Source: Actinomycetota bacterium
Lineage (GTDB): Bacteria > Actinomycetota > Actinomycetes > Streptosporangiales > Streptosporangiaceae
Direction of reading: 5' to 3'
DNA length: 5,110 nt
NCBI GenBank assembly: GCA_003161205.1
Contig: PMOU01000611.1
Span: forward strand, 1 to 5,110
Shown here piece after piece: positions 1 through 5,110 of the stretch. The notes beneath the pieces were generated by a model. The model was not told the DNA's origin. It ran no database searches and saw nothing but the letters and a program-made list of their open reading frames with translations. Each line of letters begins with the position of its first letter. Within the stretch, counting starts at the first letter, position 1. Made by a program: the position numbers and the translations under genes.

Positions 1-1366
1 GCTCCGTCAGCTGGCTGCCGATGGTGAACGACGGGTCCAGGTTGGACATGGGTTCCTGAGGGATATAGGCGATGCGCCCGCCCCGTATGTCCCGCATCTT
101 CGCGCTGGGCACCCGGCTGAGATCTTCCCCGTCCAACCGGATGGATCCCGCCAGGATCTCCCCTCCGGCGGGCAGCAGGCGCAGCACCGACCAGGCGGTC
201 TGGGTCTTGCCTGAGCCCGATTCGCCGATCAGGCCGTGCACCTCCCCGCGCCGGATGTCCAGTGACACGTTGTCGACCACGCGGGTCACCGAACCGTCCG
301 CCTGCGGATATCCGACGGCCAGGTCCTCGATGTCCAGCAGCAGCGGCGCGGGCTCGGCCGAGGTCGGCTCGGCGTGGACGATCGTGTCGTTCTCCGGCCG
401 CACCGGGTCGGCGGCCGTCACCTCGGCGGCGGTCGCGGCGGCGGCGGTGACCGCGGCGGCCCGGCGGCGGCGCCGCGGCCGGGTGCTCTGTTCGAGTTCG
501 TCGCGCAGTGCGTTGGCGAACAAGGTGAGCGCGACGCCCGTGATGACGACCGCCAGTCCCGGCCAGATCACCAGCTGAGGGTCGCGGTACAAGTTGGTGA
601 AGCCGTCGTTGAGCATGTTGCCCCAGGTGGGAATGCTCTGGTCGCCGAAGCCGAGGAAGTCGAGTCCGACCTGGACCGCGATGGCGATGCCGAAGACGAT
701 CGAGGCTTGCAAGATGATCGGCGCCCGGACCACGGTCAGGATGTGCCGGGCGATGATCCGCAGGTCGCTTACGCCCGAGACCCGGGCGGCGTCGACGAAC
801 AGCTCGTTGCGCACCCCGGACACCGCCGCGAAGACCAGGCGGTAAAAGGCCGGAACCAGCAGTACCCCGAAGATGATCATGACGGTCCACAGCGACGGGC
901 CCAGCACTGACCTGGCCGCCAGGAGGACGACGATGCCGGGCAGCGCCATCAGCAACGTAGTGACCCAGGAGGCCGCCGACTCGAACCACTTGCCGTAGTA
1001 CCCGGCCACCAGCCCGCTGGCGATGCCCAGGACGGCCGCGACCACGGTCGCCAGCAGCGCTCCGGCCAGGGTGTACCGGCCGCCGTACAGCAGCCGGGAC
1101 CACACGTCGCGTCCCGCTCCGTCGGTGCCGAGCAGATGTCCCGCGCCCGGTCCCTGCAGGATGCTCAGAACCGAGACGGCGTTCGGGTTATAGGACGTGA
1201 GCAGCGGAGCGCAGATGACCGCCAGGACGATGAGCACCAGGACGGACAGTGCCGCTATCCCCAGGGGATTCTTCAGGAACCGGCGGGCGAGATGGCTGCG
1301 CGCCGCGCGCATGTCGGACGTGACATCGGGAGCCAGGACCGTGGTGGTGACAGCTGCTTCGGTCAT
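1..1366 (-). CDS. Fused DppC-like permease / DppD-like ATPase of a peptide-type ABC importer (3' end outside window)
   Basis: One frame stays open for 455 codons from ATG 1366 to the left edge; I checked it for stops and found none. Residues 1-293 are a DppC/OppC-type inner-membrane permease: first membrane helix about 37-55, the family motif around GTDGAGRDVWSRLLYGGR (80-97), an EAA loop at about 192-200 (DAARVSGVS) that docks on the ATPase, and the C-terminal FLGFGDQSIPTWGNML stretch (237-252). Residues 294-341 are a linker of an Arg run (RPRRRRR) followed by Ala/Thr/Glu/Pro-rich sequence. From about 342 an OppD/DppD-type ATPase begins, with Walker A GESGSGKT at 381-388 and Q-loop IPQEPMSNLDP (Gln437). 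Signature motif, Walker B and H-loop would lie beyond the window. The protein would supply one pore subunit and one ATPase in a single chain; its partners are the DppB-like permease just upstream and probably a second ATPase further left. Its ATG overlaps the stop of that permease gene. Permease-ATPase fusions of this type are known in actinobacteria. Family assignment is secure; substrate is not. Confidence 0.93.
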   Translation of the reverse strand, partial: MTEAAVTTTVLAPDVTSDMRAARSHLARRFLKNPLGIAALSVLVLIVLAVICAPLLTSYNPNAVSVLSILQGPGAGHLLGTDGAGRDVWSRLLYGGRYTLAGALLATVVAAVLGIASGLVAGYYGKWFESAASWVTTLLMALPGIVVLLAARSVLGPSLWTVMIIFGVLLVPAFYRLVFAAVSGVRNELFVDAARVSGVSDLRIIARHILTVVRAPIILQASIVFGIAIAVQVGLDFLGFGDQSIPTWGNMLNDGFTNLYRDPQLVIWPGLAVVITGVALTLFANALRDELEQSTRPRRRRRAAAVTAAAATAAEVTAADPVRPENDTIVHAEPTSAEPAPLLLDIEDLAVGYPQADGSVTRVVDNVSLDIRRGEVHGLIGESGSGKTQTAWSVLRLLPAGGEILAGSIRLDGEDLSRVPSAKMRDIRGGRIAYIPQEPMSNLDPSFTIGSQLTE

Positions 1367-2307
1367 GATATTCGCGCCTTCGGGTTCAGGAATCCTTGCA
1401 GGAGGTCGATGGCCAGGTTGACCAGGATGACGATCACCCCGATGGCCACGACCAGGCCCATGACCAGGGGTACGTCGCCCTCGGACGTGGCGAGGACGGC
1501 AATCTGGCCCAGGCCCGGGATGCCGAAGACTTCTTCGATGATCACGGCGCCGCCGAGGAGGCCGACGAAGGAGAGCGCCAGGACGGACAGCGCAGGCCCC
1601 CCGGCGTTCCGCAGGACGTGCTTGAACAAGACGCTCCGCTCGGAGACGCCGCGACTGCGCAGGGTCCGGACCCAGTCCTGGCGCAGCGCTTCGATGACGG
1701 AGCTGCGTACCTGCTGGGCGACTCCGGCTATCAGGCCGATCGACAGGGCGATGATCGGGAGGGTCACGGTCCTGAGCCAGCCGCCGAAGTAGTAGGTCAT
1801 ATGGACGTAACCGGTCGGCTTGAACCAGTGCAGTTCCAGCGCGAAGATCCGCACCAGGAACACGGCGATGAGGAACCCGGGCACGGCGAACCCGAGCACG
1901 GAGAACACCTGGATGATCCGGTCCACCCAGCCACCGCGCAGGGCGGCCCAGACCCCGAGCACGGCCGAGAGCACGGCGCTCACGATGACGGCGCCGAAGA
2001 CCAGGGTCAGGGTGACTTGCAGCCGGGTGAGGATAGCCGTGGTAACAGACTGGCTGGTGAACCACGAGCTGCCGAAGTTACCCGTCAGGGCGTGCCCGAG
2101 CCAGGTGAAGTACCGGGAGATCAGCGGGCTGTTCAGGCCCAGCTGCTGATTCTTGAGCGCGACGGTCGCCTGGGTCGCGGTCGGTCCGAGAATCGTCCGG
2201 CCGACGTCGCCGGCGGCCGCGTACAGCAGCAGGTAGGCCAGGGTGACGATGACAAAGAGCAGGACCACTCCGTACAGCAGGCGCCGCACCGTGAAGGTCA
2301 GCATCAT
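1363..2307 (-). CDS. DppB-like permease of a peptide-type ABC importer
   Basis: Complete 314-residue inner-membrane permease, the usual length for DppB/OppB. It begins with the family's N-terminal helix (RRLLYGVVLLFVIVTLAYLL, about 9-28), then a periplasmic-side loop with the typical LGLNSPLISRYFTWL and LTGNFGSSW segments (56-82). Further helices lie around 97-120, 130-155, 180-200, 238-258 and 281-303. The EAA coupling loop is at 211-235 (DWVRTLRSRG...LFKHVLRNA), and the FGIPGLGQ motif (261-268) and C-terminal NPKARIS are also family hallmarks. It would form a heterodimeric pore with the DppC-like half of the next gene. The ATG (2305-2307) overlaps the TGA of the binding-protein gene (2304-2306), and its own TGA (1363-1365) overlaps the next ATG, so translation is probably coupled along the operon. 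A second Met codon follows at once, so the start could be one codon later. Peptide, nickel and oligosaccharide permeases cannot be separated by sequence alone. Confidence 0.95.
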   Translation of the reverse strand: MMLTFTVRRLLYGVVLLFVIVTLAYLLLYAAAGDVGRTILGPTATQATVALKNQQLGLNSPLISRYFTWLGHALTGNFGSSWFTSQSVTTAILTRLQVTLTLVFGAVIVSAVLSAVLGVWAALRGGWVDRIIQVFSVLGFAVPGFLIAVFLVRIFALELHWFKPTGYVHMTYYFGGWLRTVTLPIIALSIGLIAGVAQQVRSSVIEALRQDWVRTLRSRGVSERSVLFKHVLRNAGGPALSVLALSFVGLLGGAVIIEEVFGIPGLGQIAVLATSEGDVPLVMGLVVAIGVIVILVNLAIDLLQGFLNPKARIS

Positions 2308-3836
2308 GACTCCTTCGGCTTGATGTTCCAGAGGTAGGGCACCGCGTTGCCGGCCTGTACCACGACGCTGGTGTGGCTGTCCGCGACGAAACTGGACTGC
2401 GGCCGGAAGAACGGCGCGAACCAGGCGTTCTGGACCACGTACTGGTTCAGTGCCCTGGCCGCGGCCGCTGCCTGGGTGTCTGAGCCCATCTGCATCGTGG
2501 TGAGATAACCGGCGACCGTGGTATTCGTGGAGTGGAAGGGATTGAAGGTGGCGTCCGGGGTCAGCAGGAACTCGGCCAGCTCCCAGGGGACGGGGTCTTC
2601 TTCCAGGGTGAAGTAGGTGGCCGGATACTTCGGGGCGAGGATCGCGGTGAAGATCGTCGAGGCCTGGTAGTCGGTGTAGACCACCTTGATGCCGATATTG
2701 GCCAGCTCGGCCTGGATCAGCGCGTAGGCCGCCTCGCCGAACGCGACCGTAATCGACGGCATGGCCAAGGTGAATCCGTGGGGGTAGCCGGCTTGCGCCA
2801 GCAGCTGCTTGGCTTTCGCCGGATCGAAGCTGTAGTACGAGTTCAGCGAGCTTTCATAACCCGGCGAGTCCGTCGGGAACACCTGCGTGGTCACCGATCC
2901 GTAGCCGTCGCTCATGTCCTTGAGCAGGGCGGTCCGGTCGAACGCGTCATTGATCGCCTGCCGCACCTTCACGTTGCCGAGCGGCCCGGACAATTTTCCG
3001 TTGCGGTCGAACAGGGACAGGCCGGCCCAGTTGAGCTCGAGCGGGTACACCGTGAAGCCCGCGTTCTGGATCTGCGGGATCGTGGTGTCGTCGAACGTGT
3101 TCGCCGCGTTGACCTGGCCGCCCTCGATGGCGTCCAGCACGGTCGTGGCGCTGCTGAAGACGTTCATGACGATCTTGGAGTAGTGCTGTTCCGGCTTATC
3201 CCAGTAATTCGGGTTGGCCGTGAAGACATAGGAACTGCCGACCACCGTGGCCGCGGTGTCCAGCTCGTAGGGACCCGAGCCGACCGGCACCGTCGCGGCC
3301 GTCGGACTTTTCCACGCCTTCGGGCTCTCCTGGGATCCGGCCGCCTCGCCCAGGTAGGTGAGGAAAGCGGGATCCGGCTGCTTCAGCTTGATCACCAGTT
3401 CTGTCGGGCTTACCGCGGTGGCCGACGCCATGTTGACCAGGTCCGAGGCGTTGTTGGAGGTGCCCTTGGCAAAGGCGTCCAGGTTCTCGACCGCGATGCT
3501 CGCATTGAACGGCGTCCCGTCGGTGAACGTGACGCCGGTCCGCAGCGTCAGGGTCAGGACGGTCTTGGCGGTGTTGTAGGACCACGCGGTGGCCAGATGC
3601 GGCTCGATGACGCCGGTCGGCGAGGACTGCAGCAGGCTGTCATAGACCGCCTGGTTGTAGGACGACTCGTTACCCCAGTTCATATCCGGGGCCTCGAAGG
3701 TCGTGGCCGGCGTGATGACGCCGAGCGTCAGCGTGGACGATGAGCCAGCCGGGCCGCCGCAGGCGCTGAGCACCAGCGGTCCCAGGAGCGCGAGAGCGGC
3801 GCCCGCGGCGGCTCCTGGCCACTTTCGATGAAACAT
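2304..3836 (-). CDS. Family 5 extracellular substrate-binding lipoprotein of the ABC importer
   Basis: A 510-residue binding protein of the SBP_bac_5 family (DppA/OppA type) that captures ligand outside the membrane and delivers it to the permease pair. The N-terminus is a lipoprotein signal: basic HRK at 3-5, a hydrophobic stretch, and lipobox LSAC with acylated Cys26, leaving a mature protein of about 485 residues. Family landmarks in order are the LTLRTGVTFTDGTPFNA segment (96-112), VGSGPYELD (185-193), ANPNYWD (207-213), VRQAINDAFDR (291-301) and DPAKAKQLLAQAGYPHGF (338-355). The start is ATG 3834-3836, with GGAAGGGA six bases upstream (3843-3850). It is the first transporter gene and overlaps the DppB-like permease gene by 4 bases. 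Expression is probably controlled by the divergent LacI-type regulator through the palindrome at 4092-4105. Family 5 proteins bind peptides, nickel or oligosaccharides; the LacI neighbour favours a sugar ligand, which is inference. Confidence 0.95.
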   Translation of the reverse strand: MFHRKWPGAAAGAALALLGPLVLSACGGPAGSSSTLTLGVITPATTFEAPDMNWGNESSYNQAVYDSLLQSSPTGVIEPHLATAWSYNTAKTVLTLTLRTGVTFTDGTPFNASIAVENLDAFAKGTSNNASDLVNMASATAVSPTELVIKLKQPDPAFLTYLGEAAGSQESPKAWKSPTAATVPVGSGPYELDTAATVVGSSYVFTANPNYWDKPEQHYSKIVMNVFSSATTVLDAIEGGQVNAANTFDDTTIPQIQNAGFTVYPLELNWAGLSLFDRNGKLSGPLGNVKVRQAINDAFDRTALLKDMSDGYGSVTTQVFPTDSPGYESSLNSYYSFDPAKAKQLLAQAGYPHGFTLAMPSITVAFGEAAYALIQAELANIGIKVVYTDYQASTIFTAILAPKYPATYFTLEEDPVPWELAEFLLTPDATFNPFHSTNTTVAGYLTTMQMGSDTQAAAAARALNQYVVQNAWFAPFFRPQSSFVADSHTSVVVQAGNAVPYLWNIKPKES

Positions 3837-3837
3837 G

Positions 3838-4041
3838 TCAGATCCCTTCCGGGAGATCTGGTGTCGTCACTCCCCTGAATAGGGCGTCGCATTTGTGCTG
3901 ATGCGTCGCTGGCGCGGCTTCTTGATTGGTGCGGGCCGGTGCGGCAGAACCGCGCCGTCGCCGGCGTTCAGCCGCCACGTGCCCCGGCGGATCTGCCAAG
4001 ATGGCCGGGCCGCGAGCCCACCTCCTGAGGTGAGGGATCAT
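3838..4041 (-). CDS. Possible 67-codon leader ORF before the lipoprotein gene (doubtful)
   Basis: An ATG at 4039-4041 has AGGA six bases upstream (4048-4051). The frame ends with TGA at 3838-3840, one base before the lipoprotein ATG. The product would be 67 residues, Arg- and Ala-rich, with no signal peptide, membrane segment or motif I recognise. About two thirds of third positions are G or C, clearly lower than in the neighbouring genes, which argues against a conserved protein. Codons 6-7 are tandem AGG, part of the SD-like AGGAGGTG. The position at the 3' end of a long leader and the near-touching stop/start are the only reasons to list it; it could serve translational coupling or be chance. 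Confidence 0.15.
   Translation of the reverse strand: MIPHLRRWARGPAILADPPGHVAAERRRRRGSAAPARTNQEAAPATHQHKCDALFRGVTTPDLPEGI
3840..3859 (-). promoter_or_regulatory. Lipoprotein ribosome binding site inside a possible GNRA-loop hairpin
   Basis: On the minus strand AGATCTCCCGGAAGGGATCT holds the ribosome binding site GGAAGGGA. TCCC pairs with GGGA around a GGAA tetraloop (GNRA class), extended by AGA/TCT with a two-base bulge, giving 7 pairs. If formed, it would partly hide the ribosome binding site until melted. The SD assignment is firm; a regulatory role for the hairpin is inference. Confidence 0.4.
3884..3909 (-). repeat. Leader hairpin, 9-base arms with one mismatch
   Basis: GCGTCGCAT (3884-3892) and ATGCGTCGC (3901-3909) pair at 8 of 9 positions around an 8-base loop; in RNA from the minus strand the mismatch is A with A. 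It is not followed by a T-run on that strand, so it is not a typical intrinsic terminator. It may be leader structure or chance. Confidence 0.35.
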
Positions 4042-4091
4042 GAATTGTCCTGGGATCGTTAGCAGCAGTGGGATCAGTAAGTCGTACTTTT

Positions 4092-4105
4092 GTAGAACGT
4101 TCTAC
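4092..4105. promoter_or_regulatory. Probable LacI-family operator, GTAGAACGTTCTAC
   Basis: A perfect 14-bp palindrome with a central CG. Known LacI-family sites share this geometry, for example the CebR box TGGGAGCGCTCCCA of Streptomyces. It lies about 8-21 bases past the expected transcript start of the transporter operon, where a bound repressor would block transcription, much like lac O1. The adjacent LacI gene is the obvious candidate to bind it. I saw no second perfect copy in the window; a weak match (8 of 14) is centred at 4169/4170. Binding itself is inferred. Confidence 0.75.
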
Positions 4106-4119
4106 GATGTCTTGGGAGT

Positions 4120-4149
4120 AAATTAAGCTCGGGCGTGCGATCTCGTCAA
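4120..4149 (-). promoter_or_regulatory. Probable sigma-70 type promoter of the transporter operon
   Basis: On the minus strand, TTGACG (4149-4144; 5 of 6 to TTGACA) is followed after 18 bases by TAATTT (4125-4120). A 17-base reading gives TTAATT instead. Transcription would begin near 4112-4114, immediately before the palindrome at 4092-4105. This stretch is also the most AT-rich part of the window. The leader to the lipoprotein ATG would be about 275 bases long, unusual for a simple transporter operon. Confidence 0.55.
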
Positions 4150-4160
4150 GACATCTAAAG

Positions 4161-4176
4161 GTAACGAACGTGTAAC
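4161..4176. promoter_or_regulatory. Direct repeat GTAAC-N6-GTAAC upstream of the transporter promoter
   Basis: GTAAC occurs at 4161-4165 and 4172-4176, an 11-base period (one helical turn). It lies just upstream of the minus-strand -35 box. Read on the minus strand the units are GTTACACGTTC and GTTACCTTTAG. Tandem 11-base units are typical of OmpR/PhoB-type activator sites (the Streptomyces PhoP box uses GTTCACC-like units), but the match to that consensus is partial and the repeat is short, so this is only a candidate. Confidence 0.25.
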
Positions 4177-4275
4177 AAGCCTGATTTGATCGAGACTTCT
4201 GAGACTCGATGGGGGTACGTGGTGATTTTGTGAAGGCTCGTGGTCCCGCGCCATGTCATGTCACGTAGATGCTGG

Positions 4276-4292
4276 CTACACTTCCTGTGTAG
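4276..4292. promoter_or_regulatory. Inverted repeat CTACAC-N5-GTGTAG before the lacI-type gene
   Basis: A perfect 6-bp inverted repeat with spacer TTCCT ends 21 bases before ATG 4314. It contains TACACT (4277-4282), a possible -10 box for the regulator gene, though I found no convincing -35 at a normal distance. It could be an operator for autoregulation or a small 5' hairpin. Its arms have the opposite polarity to the CG-centred palindrome (CTAC..GTAG rather than GTAG..CTAC), so it is not an obvious second copy of that operator. Confidence 0.35.
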
Positions 4293-4313
4293 ATCGTTAT
4301 CGGGTAGGAGCGC

Positions 4314-5110
4314 ATGATGAAGTCGCAGGACGCGATCCGGCGGGTGACGATCGCGGATGTGGCCAGACATGCCGGGGTCTCGACGGCCGCCGTGTCGAAG
4401 GTGCTGCGCAACGCCTACGGCGTCAGCGCCGACATGAGCCAGCGGGTCCGGTCGTCCATGGCCGAGCTGGGGTACCGGCCGCACGCCGCCGCCCGCGGCC
4501 TGCGCGGCCGGAGCTTCACCATCGGCTTGCTGCTCGACACCATCCACAACCCTTTCTACGGCGACATTCTCGACGGGGTCACGGCCGCTCTGGCCAAGAC
4601 TGACTTCCAGGTGCTGGTCGGGTCGGCAGGGTCCGGCGCCCAGACTCAGGCGCGCCTCGCTGACGCGATGATTGACCGGGCCATGGACGGCCTCATTCTG
4701 GTCGCCCCTTCGATGTCGCGTTCGCAGGTCATTGTCGTGGCCAAGACGATCCCGACCGTTGTCGTCGCTAACCACGACACCGCCAATGAGTACGACTCGG
4801 TTGTAGATGACGACCTGGCGGGCGCCGCGCTTGTCGTGGATCATCTTGTCGCGCTCGGCCACCGCCGCATCGCCCACACCTCCGCCGCGACCAAAGGAGG
4901 CCAGTGGACGCGCCGTCCCGAACAGGTCCGCAGCGAAGGCTACCGGCAGGCTATGCACGCCCATGGCCTCGATGAGGCCGTGGCCATCGCGGGTACGAGC
5001 TACTCCGAAGAGGCTGGCTACCAAGCCGGGCGTGAGCTGCTCGACCGGCCCGGCCGGCCGACGGCCATCTTCGCCGGGGCCGATTTCGCGGCCCTGGGCG
5101 TGCTGCGGGC
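4314..5110 (+). CDS. LacI-family transcriptional regulator (3' end outside window)
   Basis: Open from ATG 4314 to the right edge (265 codons; full LacI proteins are about 330-350). Residues 12-32 are the LacI helix-turn-helix, with TIADVARHAGVS followed by recognition-helix start TAAVSKVL (24-31). LGYRPH and the hinge AAARGLRG (52-65) follow; Leu63 matches the leucine that wedges into the central CG step of LacI-type operators. The periplasmic-binding-protein-like ligand domain starts at about 68 (FTIGLLL), with HNPFYGDILDGV, MDGLILVAP, the VVDDDLAGAALVVDHL segment and ALGHRRIAH. Arg206 in RSEGY and Asp257 in GADFAALG match the Arg and Asp that contact sugar in many family members, supporting a sugar effector. 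Two ATGs are adjacent (4314 and 4317). TAGGAG at 4305-4310 gives a 3-base gap to the first and 6 to the second, so 4317 may be the true start. In-frame TAGs at 4290 and 4305 exclude anything longer. It is divergent from the transporter and is its likely repressor. Confidence 0.94.
   Translation, partial: MMKSQDAIRRVTIADVARHAGVSTAAVSKVLRNAYGVSADMSQRVRSSMAELGYRPHAAARGLRGRSFTIGLLLDTIHNPFYGDILDGVTAALAKTDFQVLVGSAGSGAQTQARLADAMIDRAMDGLILVAPSMSRSQVIVVAKTIPTVVVANHDTANEYDSVVDDDLAGAALVVDHLVALGHRRIAHTSAATKGGQWTRRPEQVRSEGYRQAMHAHGLDEAVAIAGTSYSEEAGYQAGRELLDRPGRPTAIFAGADFAALGVLR

Larger units (their letters stand above)
3837..4113 (-). other. Long structured 5' leader of the transporter operon
   Basis: This covers the expected untranslated stretch between the transcript start near 4113 and the lipoprotein ATG. 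Inverted repeats visible in it are: CACCTC/GAGGTG (4019-4032, which on the minus strand carries AGGAGGTG, an SD-like sequence with no start codon at usable distance); GGCGCGG/CCGCGCC (3911-3917 with 3950-3956); GCGTCGCAT/ATGCGTCGC (3884-3909, one mismatch); CCCT/AGGG (3873-3884); and a hairpin over the lipoprotein ribosome binding site (3840-3859). Short repeats are common by chance in GC-rich DNA, so only the 3884-3909 and 3840-3859 structures deserve weight. I do not recognise a known riboswitch class here. Confidence 0.35.

Noticed and set aside
72..910. Overlapping plus-strand open frames opposite the fused permease/ATPase gene
   Set aside because: Their products are low-complexity (Arg, Ser, Asp runs), while the minus-strand frame shows Walker A, Q-loop and permease motifs without interruption.
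1396..2337. Long plus-strand open frame (313 codons) antisense to the DppB-like gene
   Set aside because: It mirrors the real permease on the minus strand. The product is rich in Asp, Gln, Gly and His with no domain, as expected from antisense reading of GC-rich coding DNA.
3196..3585. 129-codon minus-strand frame inside the lipoprotein gene in another frame
   Set aside because: It lies wholly within a well-supported gene on the same strand and has no motif or ribosome binding site of note.
2532..3743. Long plus-strand open frame (403 codons) antisense to the lipoprotein gene
   Set aside because: The minus strand encodes a clear family 5 binding protein with lipobox. The antisense product is Arg/Gly/Val-rich with no recognisable features.
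4019..4032. SD-like AGGAGGTG on the minus strand as the start of an undetected small gene
   Set aside because: No ATG, GTG or TTG follows at a normal spacing; the nearest usable start is about 30 bases on and soon meets a stop.
4189..4210. Inverted repeat ATCGAG-N10-CTCGAT in the intergenic region
   Set aside because: The arms are only 6 bp, the centre has no symmetry, and it lies at no clear position relative to either promoter, so chance is the better explanation.
3837..4313. A transcription terminator or mobile element boundary in the intergenic region
   Set aside because: The flanking genes diverge, so no terminator is needed. No hairpin with a T-run, terminal repeats, target duplication or transposase remnant is visible.
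4155..5024. 289-codon minus-strand open frame opposite the LacI-type gene
   Set aside because: The plus strand gives a canonical LacI sequence across the same region, and the antisense frame runs on through the promoter/operator region. It is a shadow.

Overview
The window is high-GC DNA with strongly GC-biased third codon positions, a Sec lipoprotein with a Gram-positive style lipobox, and a permease fused to an ATPase. Together these suggest an actinobacterium (Streptomyces, Catenulispora or a relative). That placement is inference; there is no rRNA or other taxonomic marker here.

Layout. Positions 1-3836 on the minus strand hold three tightly packed genes of a peptide-type (Dpp/Opp) ABC importer, transcribed right to left. 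First is a family 5 substrate-binding lipoprotein (2304-3836). Next is a DppB-like permease (1363-2307). Last is a long open frame (1366 to the left edge) in which a DppC-like permease is joined by an Arg/Ala-rich linker to a DppD/OppD-like ATPase; it runs off the window soon after the Q-loop. Both junctions are 4-base ATGA stop/start overlaps. Positions 3837-4313 are an intergenic control region. Positions 4314-5110 on the plus strand hold the first 265 codons of a divergent LacI-family regulator, cut by the right edge.

How the parts fit. The intergenic region has a good minus-strand promoter (TTGACG, 18-base gap, TAATTT). Just downstream of its expected start point is a perfect 14-bp palindrome, GTAGAACGTTCTAC, centred on CG, the form expected of a LacI-family operator. 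The simplest reading is that the regulator represses the transporter until a small ligand, probably a sugar, is present. The transporter would then import an oligosaccharide or glycoside rather than a peptide. The first part is well supported by the sequence; the substrate is inference.

The expected transporter mRNA has a leader of about 275 bases that contains several inverted repeats. It also holds a possible 67-codon leader frame whose stop lies one base before the lipoprotein start, where the ribosome binding site can fold into a hairpin. This is the least ordinary part of the window, and it is speculative. I saw no tRNA, rRNA, CRISPR array, insertion sequence or convincing terminator.
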